Under the pieces are notes generated by a model. The model was not told the DNA's origin and did no database searches. It saw only the letters and a program-made list of their open reading frames with translations. From positions 8,000,501 to 8,064,500 of the forward strand of contig NC_135241.1 in NCBI RefSeq assembly GCF_947623445.1: a DNA stretch of 64,000 nucleotides, given 5' to 3'. This document shows positions 1 through 20,053 of this stretch, piece by piece. Within the stretch, counting starts at the first letter, position 1. Every line of letters begins with the position of its first letter. The stretch comes from Clavelina lepadiformis. Lineage: Eukaryota; Chordata; Ascidiacea; Aplousobranchia; Clavelinidae. A program made the position numbers and the translations under genes.

Positions 1-266
1 TGTGGGGGGGAGAGAGACTATCGTTTACTTTTTGAACAAGAATCTCTGTCTAAAACTCGAACACGTTCATTGTTAACCCGTGCGACAAACGACGCTGTAC
101 GATTGACATTCCTGTGCGTATTCGTAATTTTCGTTTGCGACCACTTCTAGTCTGACCACTTACTTTCGACCTGACTTGGTATGGGTATCCAGGCAGTAGT
201 AGCCCACATAAAGGAGAAATAATATCACATTGTAGCAAAATAAACATTGTGTTTGTATTACTCAAG

Positions 267-711
267 GTACTTGCGGCAAACCACCGGCTATTGCTAACGC
301 AGTGATCGTTAGAAGAACTGGATTCCGGAGTCGTTTGAGGCCGCTATACAGGCCTGGGGTTACCGTGGAGTATCAATGTAAGCGTGGATTTAATCAAGAA
401 GGCACTAGAACTGCAATACGATGCCTGTCCGATGGCACCTGGCAAAAACAACGGTTTTCTTGTCAAGGTAAACTAACCCGATCTATATTTTACAGTTGTA
501 ACTACTGTAAGTATTCATCTGAGATATTTTATAAAGATTTTTTGTCTATATGTAGGTGCTTGCGGTAAACCTCCCGCTATACCGAATGCTCAGGTATTGA
601 TATTGCCCAGGGCCGGGTTTTACATTTGTGATAACGGCTACGTACCAATTGGGTCAACTTTACTGAAGTGTAAGCGCGGAAGATGGACTAAGCCGAAGTT
701 TAGATGCATTC
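267..711 (+). CDS. Sushi/CCP-domain protein, two internal exons (partial gene)
   Basis: Two exons, 267-467 and 556-711, each encode one sushi (complement control protein) module. Both start after an AG acceptor and end before a GT donor in phase 1, the symmetric 1-1 phase usual for shuffled extracellular modules. Both begin with a Cys-Gly-Lys-Pro-Pro-Ala-Ile motif. Exon 1 shows the four-cysteine pattern with VEYQCKRGF, AIRCLSDGTW and FSC. Exon 2 shows YICDNGY, LLKCKRGRW and KFRCI. Such modules fold as small disulfide-bonded beta domains in secreted or cell-surface proteins involved in adhesion, complement or ligand binding. The gene must have exons to the left of the window, and probably to the right, but no further exon could be placed before the next gene, which runs on the opposite strand. 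The specific protein cannot be named. The domain calls are secure; the gene boundaries are unknown. Confidence 0.8.
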
Positions 712-2732
712 GTAAGAACACATAAGTATAACTACCCATAGATATATGAATAACTTTAGTTGGGTTTGATTTGGTAAAGCCATTTTGCCATAATAGCCTA
801 TAGAGAAAATATTTCACGGTTGAATATTTTTGGGCCGGTCGAAAACCATTTCTATTTTGCATAAAAGGTAGATAATTTTATATTCATCTATTCAATTCAT
901 CAATCCAGACAAAATGAATTTAAAGGTCAACTTATAAGGTACCTGCAGCTAATGAGATCCACCAACTTGTAAATGCGCTCAACTCCATTATCAAATCATA
1001 TTTGGCTGTTCGGTGGGCTGGGGTCATAACTACAATCCCATTTTCACTTCATCTCTTAGTAGGCCTAACACATCAAAACTCTACGCACTTGGAAAGAACT
1101 AGCTTGGTAGTGTGTGAAAACAAACATTCAAGGCAACATAAATCCTTACGTTGCATTTAAAAAGAAAGCTCTCGCATGAATTTCGTCAAGGGCGTCGTGC
1201 CAACCAGTAACTGGAGAGAGAAGGAAGCGAAACGTCCCTGAAGATTTTGATTCTAACGTCATAATACAAGAAATATAGTGTGTTGGAATCTAGATTTCAT
1301 GCACCAATTTTCCATTCCATCTAAATTATCTAGCAAAAGCTTATTAGGTGATTAAGTTTCTGAAGAGTGCGGCGCTCGGAAAGTTATGACACCGGATGAA
1401 GATTAAGGAAGGTTGCGTTTCTTCCCAGTGATAACGAGCTGTCCCGAGCGTAGCCTACTTGAACAATCCAGACTCTTAAAAACCCAACTTGTATCGTTGA
1501 ACTCGCCTGCCCAAACAACAAATAAGCACGATATGTATAGCGAGCAAATACCACGCATAGCAGTAATCAACGCAGACAGGGTTTAAAGTAATATGTCCAA
1601 AGGACAGAATCGCCGTATTGTGGCACTGTGGCCGCCACAAGAGTTTCAAGCATCTAAGATTTAAAAAAGTTAGTTTCCCAGCTGAATAAGTGTTAAGTGG
1701 TTTAGATTTACATACATCTGGTGGGCCGTTGTTTCCAACAGCATTTGCAGTGCCTACAAAAAAATGGGAAAACTACAAAGAAAATTTTATTCCCAAATGA
1801 GCATGTTTTTTATTGTAAAGTTGACACAAAACACATAAAAATCTTGAAAATAGTAGGCTACTTTCTATTCCCATAAAAGACAAAAAGTAGGTCACACAGC
1901 CAGTTGTTAAACATAGGTGATTAGGTTACGAGAATTGGTTTGCAAAAAGTTCAATTAAACTATTTAAGGTTTAGTTGAAATTAGATTTAGGTTAGGTTTA
2001 AGTTACAATGTCATAACATGTAAGTTGGGTTAACAACTACCTATAAAAAACAACTTTGCCCGTACAATTTTTTCCGGTAAAATTTTGGCAGCCGAAATTT
2101 TATTGCGTTCTCTTTCCAAAACTACCTACATCCATCAATTTGAGTTTACCGTGGTGTCTAAAAGTAAACACAATGAAGAATCTACTTCGGTTTTGAGTGA
2201 AAATTTCAAGAGGTTGCCCTTGTTGGCTGCAGGTTGCTTATACTGGGCATGTCTTTCTCATTTTTTACATAAGTTTTGCGTACAGCCTTAATAATAGTAA
2301 TTAAAGTGCATTATGTTTAGGACGATCTCGAGGGTAACCGGTGGCAACCAAAGAGAATGGTTCTGCTAGCAACCCTTCATGAAATTAAACATTTTCATCA
2401 CAACGCAATGGATCAATAATACATTTGGAAGTTTGCTCTGCTCGAAGCTATATTGTTTTTTGTTCGCCATATAAACACATTTCAAATATCAAGCTCTCGT
2501 AACTGAATAAACTGTGAAATGAATAGCAGGCAGTGGGTGTGACTTTCATCATCAACTCTGTATTCTCACACTACATATTACTAAGTTTAATGGTTAGAAA
2601 TTATACAAAAGTGTCCAACGGAAAGTTGGCTAGCAGCATATTTCTACATTTAAACAAAACTCAATAGTTTTCCACTTCGAATCACTTGACATTGGCAGTG
2701 GATATTAGGGAGGAGCAATCAGCTTGATAAAA
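712..2732. other. Intergenic or intronic DNA, no gene recognised
   Basis: No exon with convincing splice signals and coding content was found between the last sushi exon and the stop codon of the PRPF40 gene. The stretch may hold introns or the 3' UTR of the sushi gene. It contains one copy of a dispersed repeat (1930-2107), listed separately. Confidence 0.5.
1930..2107 (+). repeat. Dispersed repeat, copy 1 (inverted copy at 57.65-57.84 kb)
   Basis: The sequence here matches 57651-57840 in reverse complement over its whole length. The best-conserved block contains AACTATTTAAGGTTTAGTTG and the end contains TTGGCAGCC. The two copies are colinear, with small indels and moderate divergence. No terminal repeats or target duplication could be fixed, so the element class is unknown. 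It may be a miniature DNA transposon. Confidence 0.6.
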
Positions 2733-10701
<7,969 letters not shown>

Positions 10702-12809
10702 CTAAAATAGTGACAGAAAATAAATTTGGCTGAATAAAACAAAATATCAACTAGAAACCTTGGCTTTTAGTGGGAAGAAAATTTCTGGGCAGTTAGTATA
10801 AGAAGCAGAACAAAAAACTTAATTAAAAGTCAATATGTTGAAATGTCTTAAATTCAAATCCTCTGCACAGTGGGCAATTATTTTGGTCTGGGAGTGGGAC
10901 ATATCACGGCAATATTTATTTATTTAAATCATTCTAGCAAAGAAGTGACATTTGAAATTAGCACGTTGTGCATTCAAGGTTGCGGTATGTATAAAATAAC
11001 CAAAAATAACAATAGTCATGACAGTGAGGGCCTTACCCTCATTTGAATTCATCATGTATCCTCATGAAGTTTTTACTTATTCAGAATAAAACAAGTAGAG
11101 ACTAAGTTCTCACACACAGTTTATCAGCTTAATTACAGATTCTTAATTCTTTAATTACAAATTTTATATATAAGGAAATAAGCAATGACAAATTAAAATT
11201 TCTATTCTGTAAAATTTCGAAGGTAAAACACTATTGCCTTATTAACAGTAATACTACATGTAATCAAATTTAATACTGAATTTCATTCGCTTTTTCAAAA
11301 CCAAGAAAAATATTTTTTAATGTATCAAATACGAAATCCTCTACCAAATTGTACTAGCACCCAGAAAATACCTCTAACTGTTTATAGTGGATAGCACTAG
11401 GCATTATAAAAAATGGGTGCCCTCGAAAAAGGTGGATGCCCAACCCTGGCAAACTAAGCTTAATCTGCCAACAGACACTTTAATCAAATAATATAGTGTT
11501 TGTTTAGGTCTAAGGTTTCATAAAAGCATCCCTTTTTTCTCTCCAAAGATCTGGTCACAATTGTAAAAGTTATTTCCTGTAAATACATGTCTTCAGTGAA
11601 TGAGGTTCACTTCACAGTGGGGTCTCTGTATGAAAAGCTTGCATTTTACCACAGGGAGACTCACGCCGAAAATACTAGGGTCTACGCTTTACACTACGCA
11701 GGTATCAAAATACTAATTATTTTGCGGTGCAACTGGGTTTTATTTTAATAAATTGAGCCGATTCAAAGACCGTTGGTTTCGCCCTGCTTATCCGTGCCAC
11801 TACCACTGTCAAGTTACAGCTCTCAAGAGATGGAGCTAAAGGAAATTTCACTCATGTGTTCCATATCACATTTTGTGAACACATTTAATCTATCTGCAAT
11901 AAAATATGTAATTATAACCGTTATGGTACTTACAGTAATAAAGTACCTTAAAAAAAAATTGTTTTGTAAGTGCGACAATATATACAATTTAATTCAAATA
12001 CGGGTACTGAAATAGGATAGTAGTCTGTAACTTGATTTCAGGTCAAGTGAATGAAACATGCCAGAAAGGCTGAAGCTTGTATTTACGTTACAGTCTTAAC
12101 GATATTTGCTTCTTCACCACTTCACTCCTTTCAGCCAAAAAATCGAGTACGTGCACCTGCCACAGGCTACTCTGCAGTCTGGGCTAGGCAATATAGAAAA
12201 GTCTATGAAAAAAATTGATCTGCATACTAATGTATGCAATAATATGATACAATTTATGGGCACGATGTTCTACTTTTGCACTCCATTAAAATGCCTGAAT
12301 GGAAAAAAATAATTTTTCATATCCATAATCTAAAGTAAAATAAGGTCTAGGTCAGATTGCAAAGTTTCCTGTTTTTGGATGAGAAATCCCCCGTGCAGGC
12401 AGATGAAACAATAGCCATTTTATACGCAATTAATTTTTATCCCAGCGCATTTAGCAAACTCATCAATCTGGGGTCAATAGACAATAGCCCTAGGGCTTTC
12501 TTTTAAATTTGAAGTTAAATTATTGCTGAAGTGAAGTCCAGTGCAAACAATTTATAGCGCTGTAAAACAAAAACTAGAAAAATTTTTTTCGATTTATTTT
12601 TGAATGGCTAAAAGAAATTCACAAGCTGCTTACCTGAGTGAAATATTTGCAATCCGATGCCAATGAAATGCTTGCAATTTAAAAAAATTCAAAGTGGGCC
12701 AATAATAAATTTTATTGTGAAGCACAGCAGATCGAAAACATCTTACCAGTCAAAGAAAATGGCGACTATAACTCGGAAAGGCTAAAACAGTTGAAAGGGC
12801 TTGTCTATG
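10702..12809. other. Probable 5' intron and 5' UTR region of PRPF40
   Basis: No coding exon was recognised. The - strand has two good splice donors, CTCAG|GTAAGC near 12634 and GACTG|GTAAGA near 12746, which could end a non-coding first exon joining the acceptor at 10702-10703. An AAAATGGCGAC motif (YY1-like in reverse) lies just upstream, near 12768. Which donor is used, and where transcription starts, cannot be decided from sequence alone. Confidence 0.35.
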
Positions 12810-12969
12810 CAGTGGTAGGATTCAGCCGGTTCTTTGAATTTTAATGACCTCTGCGAACCGGTTGTTAACAAGTGTATGTGTAGGTCTATGTGTATATCAG
12901 CACCGGGTCAATATGGCATGCTGCTAGTGACAGAACCGGATGTTAAAATATTTGAATCCCAACACTCTG
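12810..12969. mobile_element. Short hAT-like MITE (CCGGTTC family)
   Basis: The left end CAGTGGTAGGATTCA and the right end TGAATCCCAACACTCTG are inverted relatives of each other, and sub-terminal CCGGTT/AACCGG motifs repeat this symmetry. CAG...CTG ends mark hAT-type miniature elements. The flanks (TGTCTATG left, TGTATGTA right) resemble a decayed 8-bp duplication only loosely. It is 160 bp and has no coding content. Confidence 0.55.
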
Positions 12970-13871
12970 TGTATGTAATAAGCTTTCAGTATTGTAATAT
13001 CATTTATTAGTGGGCTATGTGTAGGCTTATGCCCTAGATTTAAACGTTGGTTCTAGTGCACAACCATATGACGTCATTTTGTTAGCAAGAGTCTAGTATA
13101 CAAATGCATCACGCGGGTGTGCATTTCTGCACTCGACCATACATCTGTATCAATAACTGTAGCCTAGCCTAGCCTATATGACTAGGCCGGCCTACGAGTC
13201 ACTGAGTCAGTCCAACACGTAGGCTAGGCGGCTATAGCCACAATAAACTATGAGTTGTAACTCCCAACATTCTGCTCCTGCTCTTCTAACGTCGGTAAGC
13301 TAGCCTACGCCGCTACGGTATAAGCCAATTATTTTATTAAAAGGTGAGTTTATCTCACATACAAAATCATCACAACTGTAAATGAAATACGGAACGTACC
13401 ATAGAGCCTATTGCTACTGTTAATACAAATGAAAAGCGTTTCTTCAAACTTTTTTGATGGTACCTGACATGTACCAAATAGGTACCAATAACCATAGTGG
13501 CGTAGTCCATACCATATGCTGCCATCCAAAGACCATAGAAATCCTTTAGCGATTTAATTTATCAGAATATTGCAAATACTTTGTCCAAATATTTGCATAT
13601 TGTTAAAATGAGCTACCAAGATAGGTTAAGAAGTTAGTTAATTAAGAAACTCTTTTGCCAAATAGTTGCACTTTTGTCATTTCTTTTCATTTCCAGCTCT
13701 GTCTGTTTACACACCACACCAGTGGACGACACGTCATAATTGAAAAACTCAGGTTGGCTTTCTTGTGCATTACACAGAGTGCATGCGACGTGCTAACAAT
13801 TTACATTCATGAAAGAAGTGCACGCGGAAGATCCACCACCATCTTTTTTTTATGAACAATGTTATTTGGTG
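12970..13871. other. Intergenic DNA, no gene seen
   Basis: Rich in AGGCCTA/TAGCCTA words, without recognisable exons or RNA genes. A promoter for the leftward PRPF40 gene could lie at the left of this stretch, but no core element can be assigned. Confidence 0.4.
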
Positions 13872-13950
13872 AATCGTCATTATATTTCGCCAGATTTGGC
13901 TTGTACGTTATCGAGCGTTTTTATCGCTTGGTCGCGCTCGTGGTTAATGT

Positions 13951-14319
13951 CACCCGATTCGTCTGCTTTCCGCCCATTGAAATGGGTGGAAATGCGGTAT
14001 TATTTTCCCATTAGAATGGCAGGAAGTATGCCTTTCTTACCCTAGAGTAAAAAATATACATTTGGAATGGGGAGATGTTTACTTCGGCAGAAATATAGTT
14101 TGTGGGATATACCATTGCTGAAAGCAGGTCCATTTTAATGGGCGGAAAAATAGACGAATGGGGTTCACAAACCATATTTGTGCCAAAGTAAAATTCTCCC
14201 CATTCCAAAGGCATATATCTTACTCTAGGGTAAGAAAGGCAAACTTCCTGCCATTACAATGGGAAAAATTTCCCGTACTCTGGACCATTTTAATGGGCGG
14301 AAAGTAGACGAATGGGGTG
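13951..14319. mobile_element. Fold-back MITE with 7-8 bp target duplication
   Basis: The 369-bp element is almost entirely one imperfect palindrome. The arm at about 13951-14107 pairs with about 14164-14319 around a loop of some 56 bp. Ends are CACCCGATTCGTCTGCTTTC and GAAAGTAGACGAATGGGGTG. Both sides carry the direct repeat TTAATGT (13944-13950 and 14320-14326). A second internal copy of the ATTTTAATGGGCGGAAA end motif lies in the loop. The matching site in the partner duplicate near 23.3 kb lacks the element, which confirms the boundaries. Confidence 0.85.
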
Positions 14320-14379
14320 TTAATGTGGTGCTGCCAATGTTGCGGCCGTCTTTGTTGAGCGCTCATTTAAACAAAAGGA

Positions 14380-15155
14380 AATAGCAGAGAATTCCTAATG
14401 GCAGTATTATACTTTTTACTTGATTCGTACTGTTTTTTCTTTTAGTGCTCTTGTGGGCCTCAACATTGTGCCCTATCTTGCCAACAGTAACGGGACTCCG
14501 GTCCATAGGATGGAGTTTCTTTTGTGCGGTTTTCTTTAACCATCCATTTTGTGCACTTAAGACATTCATTGTCATTTTAATCAAGCCATGTCACTTCGTA
14601 TATTTATTTCGGCTTTCATTCGCTTCGTTTTTAATGTTAGGGAACATGCCCTTTACATAGTATGTTTGCCACCATGCACCAGACATAATTTCAATAACAA
14701 AAGATGCTCAGCTGGTAAATTAACTCTTTTATGAACCAACGTTTCGCAAACCCATGTGGGTTAGCTTTGTCAGGGCAGATTACAACACGAGAATAAGAAA
14801 TATATTTGAAAACTACAAGCACAAACTTACCTAGATACGAGCAATAACAATTAAAGACACGATTATCATGTATGGTATTATGAGGTAAGAAACACAAAAT
14901 TACACAATAAAGCAAAGGTAAAAAAGTAGTAGTTAAAGGCAAACAAATATAGGCTATACAAAAGGTTTAAGTAAAGTATTGCTAGTATATAGGTGACAAT
15001 AGTGTGTTTTTTATCTGACAGTTATTCCTGCTTGTTAATTGTTCATGAGCATATGTTTCATTGTGCTATAGCCTAACTACAACGGTTAGCATCCTAACTT
15101 TCGCTCCGCACATTAAATAACGAAAACTAAACAATACAATACAATGCAATACAAT
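14380..15155. mobile_element. Unclassified 0.78-kb insertion ending in an ACAAT tract
   Basis: This stretch is missing from the otherwise colinear partner duplicate, so it is probably an insertion. Its right end is a short pentanucleotide tract (ACAATACAATACAATGCAAT and so on, about 15131-15158), as seen at the 3' end of some LINE- or SINE-type retroposons on the + strand. No reverse-transcriptase motif is visible and the left boundary is approximate, so the family is unresolved. Confidence 0.4.
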
Positions 15156-15243
15156 ACAAGCGGGTCTTGTGTTAGATTTTGTAAAGTTTATCAGTTAACT
15201 AACAACGAACTGGTAGTTTGTGTATTTTATCGTTTAAATAGAA

Positions 15244-15588
15244 CAGGGCTTCTCAAACTGTGGGTCGCGACCACAGATATCACATGGTCCTATTTTATAG
15301 GATATCTATGGTCGCGACCTTTATAATTTCCATTGATTTTTGATTATTTTTGATTCGCTTTACTGTTTCCATTACGAGATTTTTTTATTACTGCAGGCTA
15401 CAGTTACTGTACTTCCGTGGATTGTTTGCACTTGTATGATTTTCTCAAAGACAAAAATACCACTTGAGATTTGTAATTGGACGTTTATTGTTTTCACATC
15501 ATTAACGTGTAGGCTACCTCTCAAGGGGTCGCATAGAAATTTCTTTTCTAAAATGGGGTCGCAGACCCAAAAAGTTTGAGAAGCCCTG
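15244..15588. mobile_element. hAT-like MITE (TTCTCAAAC / GGGTCGC family)
   Basis: Ends CAGGGCTTCTCAAACTGTGG and AAAAAGTTTGAGAAGCCCTG are near-perfect inverted repeats, followed inwards by GGTCGCGACC on one side and GGGTCGCAGACCC on the other. Flanks AAATAGAA and ATATAGAC look like an 8-bp duplication with two changes. The partner duplicate at about 23.17 kb has an unoccupied site with a single ATATAGATTATAGAC-like stretch. The element is 345 bp and non-coding. Confidence 0.85.
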
Positions 15589-16269
15589 ATATAGACTATA
15601 CATTTTACATTATAGAAGCGCCGTAGAAAGTTTTAAGTTAGGCCTAATATGTGATAACATTAAATTAAAGATTATGTTACACTTTTATTGGATTTATATG
15701 TTGTTATCGGATTGCATTTCAGTGACTTTGTACATATATTTTGTGATTATTATTACCTTTTCGAAGATTTGTTAACTTCTTCATGGTCAATATTCATTCT
15801 ATACGTATTCATTTTTACACTTATGTAGGTATAACTTATATTGATGATTGTCATAATTTAACCATACCTGGTCCGAAAAAACGTTTGATAAGCAAATGCA
15901 ATATTGATTTGTGTATTTGCCGCATATAATAGCTGCTGATCTTGTAGGCCTAATAAGTTTTAGTCTGCCTTTTCTGTGTTTCCATACCTGTTGTTTCAAT
16001 TTATAAAGAAAACCGTGCAGTTTGTATTGAAAGGTGTACCACCATAATAAAATGTCGCTGATACGACCTGCTAAGTGATTCTGAAGAGTGAACCTTGCTT
16101 GTCGACTTGTCACCTAAAGTTAGCTATAGGCTCTATACATTCAACAGGCAGTGTGTTTCCTGGATATGTGGCGACTGCACGAGTTTTCGATCTTAGAATC
16201 ATAAACAGATTCATTTCTTGTGTAGCACCTGGTACTATCGACCAGGGTAGGCAATAGTCTACACTTTCG

Positions 16270-18227
16270 AGTACACACAAAATGTCAAGTTATTATTCAA
16301 TACAAATTTTTGGCGGAAGTCTAATTAATAGAATTATCTCTGCATCATCTACAGTTTTTTATAATGTTTTCACCATCACTAGTTTATTGAGTTAAATCAT
16401 TAATTTTGCATTTTGAAACAAGATAATTAAAGCTGTTTTTGCATTATAGGCCCCCTTTTCAAAGCAATATGTTCACTGCGGTTCCGGCCTCCAGGTTGGA
16501 TATAAGGAAAACCTAGAAATTTCTCAAATCTGAAGTCAATGCAATTCCAACTTGGCATTTTCCTTTAAAATCCCGCATAACTTATTTTCACAATTTTTGC
16601 GTAGACTTTCTGTTAATTGCCCAATTTAGTGTAATTTGTTAGATAAACGCGTGTGTCATGCGAGAGGAGTAAACCCATGTTCAGTTCATTTTATTCGCTT
16701 TGGTTTAGCCTACATCTGAAAAATACAACTTTTATCTATTTTTCATTTCGATGGCAATGTTGGCCCTGTAAGCAGTGTTAGCCCAGAACAACATTTATAG
16801 GAAATTGGCAGGAGTAAAACGGGGTCATCTGGCAGTCATAACGTTTTTTTTTTTCTTTCTCTCCTGATAGGTTTTCTATAACAGCCCTTCTAAACATTTT
16901 CCAAATAGCTTCTAAATAGTTTCCTACGTTTATCACAAGTATATCCGAAGAATGCCTCGTAACGACGTATCTGTTTTTACCCACACAAAAATGAAGGAAT
17001 TTAAGATATAGATATGAAGCTATAGTCTACTCAAAAGTGCAGAGATGACATTCACTGTGAACTGCTTGAAAAAAAATTCTTAAATCACAGCCTATATAGC
17101 AACATGATTAATAGCTTGTATTCATATATACAAGCAGACAAATTCAGATAGCCTACTAGGAAAAGGCTGATCCACTCATGGGGGCATCGGATCAGGTAAT
17201 AGGCTACAGTTGAAATTGCAACAGAGAGAAACTAGAAAATTCAATGTTACACCGTAGCTGAAACGTGGACCAGACATACCATTTGTTGATGTTGATATAT
17301 ATAGTCTATTTAGATATTGGTTTTGTCATCTAAATTCGATAAAAGGAGTGAGACTATAAAATGGGTTTGAGCTTGGCAAATTTGTAAACTTATCAGTACA
17401 TTTTACATTGTATTAAATTAACTTCTCCGTATAATTGATTTATTTAATGTTCCAGATAAACCATATCATGCGAAAGATAAAACATCACGTACAAACTCTG
17501 TAGGCCTATAGGCTATCTTTACTTCACTAAACATTCTATGATCACCTGATGGACATGTGTTAACATCGGATAGTCATTGTGTCTATAGTAGACACTCGCT
17601 TACTATCCGGTACCGGTAGACCCAGTGCAGTCACTCTCTTTTTTTCGTTAGTCCATATGTATTCCGAGCCATCCATCATAGTCAATAGCCAATAAAAGTG
17701 ATCACAGAAGATCTATTTAAATTGGCCGAGGTAAAAATCAAAATGGCCTATAGACACAAGTTTAAAATGGGCTAGGTTGTTAAAGTCCATTTTCGAGTCA
17801 CAGAAACTGTTAAAACCTGTTATAGAAATAGATTTGTCAAAAAATTTGTGCTTTACAAAATTTTTAATTGCGCAAATTTATGGTGAACTTTGGCTGCTGT
17901 GTTTTGTTCCCTCCTGTTTAATTATGTGATATGTCTATGATAGCAGATTTAGGTTTATGTTGTTAAGCATTTGACAGACACTTTTTTGTTGCAGCCGGCA
18001 GTGGTAGCATTTACAGATACTGTACGTGCAATAAAAGTTCAACTCAATAAAATGAGATAACACGAAAACGCAGCAGTAAATTGTATTTGACTTTACCGAA
18101 ACAAAGAATAAAAAGACTTAGCAAAATAAAATTTCAAGAAAAACACTGCAGACCGAGTAAAAAATTGTAAATTGAAATTACAACAATGAAGAAGAAATAA
18201 AAACGACAACTCCCAACGTGAAGAAGT
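16270..18227. other. Intergenic DNA, no gene seen
   Basis: AT-rich sequence with scattered TAGCCTA words. No exon, RNA gene or terminal inverted repeat could be supported. Confidence 0.4.
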
Positions 18228-20053
18228 TCAGATCGGTTGTTTTCCTGACATTAGAAAACTTTGGCCGCGACTTACTTGTATTTATACTCACGAAGGACCA
18301 ACCGAGTTTTTTCTTTGAAACGGAGCGGGACAGCATGTGAAAAATTTTGCTACCCTTCTAAATAGCATAAAAACAGATTTCTTTCTTTTGGAATCTATAA
18401 AATGAAACGGATTTGTTATTTTTGGCAAACTTATTCGTATTCTTGTAAACTATTTTTAAATTGATAAGAATTAAATAACATGGGAAAATAAGCCAACAGT
18501 TTTTTTATTGTGAACTCGAAATGTGGTACCTGTGTGGTGGGGACGGTTGTTTAAATCATCTTCGTATTCAATCTTATTTAGTGAAACTTTTGCAATGACA
18601 GGAGAAAAAGATTTTACCTGTGTCGTCTCATCTGATGCAATAAAAACATTTTCTATAAATAAATTTAATTACTATAGGCCACTATAAGGAAATACGTGGA
18701 ATAATGAGCATTTACGATAATATAATTTTAGCTTTAACAATGTTTGAAACTTTTATGTAACATCTGGTATAGTGTGCACACCTCGAATTGTTTCGAAGCT
18801 TACGTCTTTCATTTCAGGTAAAATTGATTTTACTGCTGTTTGGTTGTTCTTCAAAACAACCAACTTTGAAGACGCTATCACAGCTTCAACAAATTTCTCA
18901 GCAAAAGTAGCTGGCAAAATTTAATAGGATGTCACCATATTTCACCAGAAAAAGTTAAATTTTCAAAGCAATTTTTTATTTACTTGTTCTGCGTGTGGTA
19001 GATTTAAGTATTTAGAATATAAGTTGCAAATAAGTTTGTGGATTATTGCAGTTGATACCATTTATACTTTATATTATACAGTAAATACTATAGAAATATA
19101 CAAATATATGCTTACTCACAATAATTTGATTCGTTTGCTGGTAATATTATGACATTCGCCATGACATGACAAGGAGTGCTTCTTTCAAAAATGCACTCAG
19201 CATTGTTTATCATCGATTCCTTTCCGGTAGAAAGACTCATTTCTAATAAACAATTTCTAGTATTTCAGCATGTAACAATAAACATTCAATATGTGCAACT
19301 ATTCAATGTGATTATATTATCACTTTACTAAGCTAAAAATATGCCGAAAATCTCATAGCAACTGCAACACTTAATGAGTGTTTGGTTATTATGACATCAT
19401 AATTGCATTATTACGATACATATTGAAAAGAAAACACAAACTGCAGCAGAACAAAACAAGCAAACCGCAGCCACAGAAAGTGTGTACAGTACAGTATGTG
19501 ATTTTCTACCCACTTTTACATTACACCATAAGAAGGTCGCGCAGACCTGATAAAATGGGCGATTAGACCAGATAGGAGAGAGATTGGTAAACGTTGAGTT
19601 TAGGTACTTAGAGTGTTAAACTTGATTCAATTCAAATAATAAATTTATATTGGGTCTAAGTTAGAACTTTTAAGTTAACTTAATGAAGAACAGAGAAAAA
19701 TAATTCAACTGTTTTTGGGCTGTGGTAATTCAGTGTTAGTAGGCTTATGTATGGGTGCCCGTTTCTTCAATCACTTACGTTAACATATTTTCATAAAAGC
19801 ATATGTTTTATTGTCAATGTGCGAGTAAATATTAAAAGCACGGCTTAAAAAAATTAAGAGTATAAATTTATCCAGTGCATTTAAAAAATTGATTGCAACA
19901 GCGCAAAAAGACAATTAAAAATAAGCAACCATGGATATAATTAATAATTACCACTGCAAGCACTGCAAAACAGCGACGCAACTTCCATTCCAACGACTTA
20001 CCACGATAAAATTCGTTTGTTGGAGAGATGCACTCTGTACTTGTAATAGCCAT
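18228..20053 (-). CDS. Unrecognised small multi-exon gene (about 132 aa)
   Basis: Six short exons on the - strand join in consistent phase: 20002-20053 (ATG at 20053), 19120-19242, 18782-18910, 18618-18652, 18530-18572 and 18228-18244 (TGA). The strongest parts are the donors GTAAGT after 20002 and GTGAGT after 19120, and exons 2 and 3, which encode MANVIILPANESNY and FAEKFVEAVIASSKLVVLKN. The last three exons are tiny and their acceptors weaker, and exon 3 uses a GTGTGC donor. The product would be mildly acidic, with no membrane segment or signal peptide and one Cys-rich stretch near residues 30-42. I do not recognise a family. The gene lies between the two arms of the 13.9/22.5 kb inverted duplication. 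First three exons: fair; the 3' end: tentative. Confidence 0.45.

Larger units (their letters stand above)
13872..16269 (+). repeat. Diverged inverted duplication, copy 1 (expanded by three insertions)
   Basis: This region matches 22527-23371 in reverse complement as one colinear series of blocks. The left block contains CGTCATTATATTTCGCCAGA, a middle block TTGTAAAGTTTATCAGTTAA, and the right block CAGGAAACACACTGCC on the opposite strand. Three stretches are present only here: the fold-back element 13951-14319, about 0.78 kb at 14380-15155 ending in an ACAAT tract, and the hAT MITE 15244-15588. Without them the copy would be about 0.9 kb, like its partner of 845 bp. Whether the unit is an old transposon or a segmental duplication is unclear; it has no recognised coding content. 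Confidence 0.8.

Noticed and set aside
14363-14584. 73-codon - strand ORF starting in a Lys-rich stretch
   Set aside because: It lies inside the unclassified insertion and has no splice donor or recognisable motif; too weak to call.
14740-14800. Penelope-like 3' end suggested by GAAACGTTGG and CCCATGTGGG
   Set aside because: Only short motifs; no GIY-YIG or RT sequence nearby supports it.
18810-18925. A + strand exon after the acceptor TTTCATTTCAG at 18818
   Set aside because: The reading ends after about 35 codons with no upstream partner; the - strand exon in the same place links in phase to two good neighbours.
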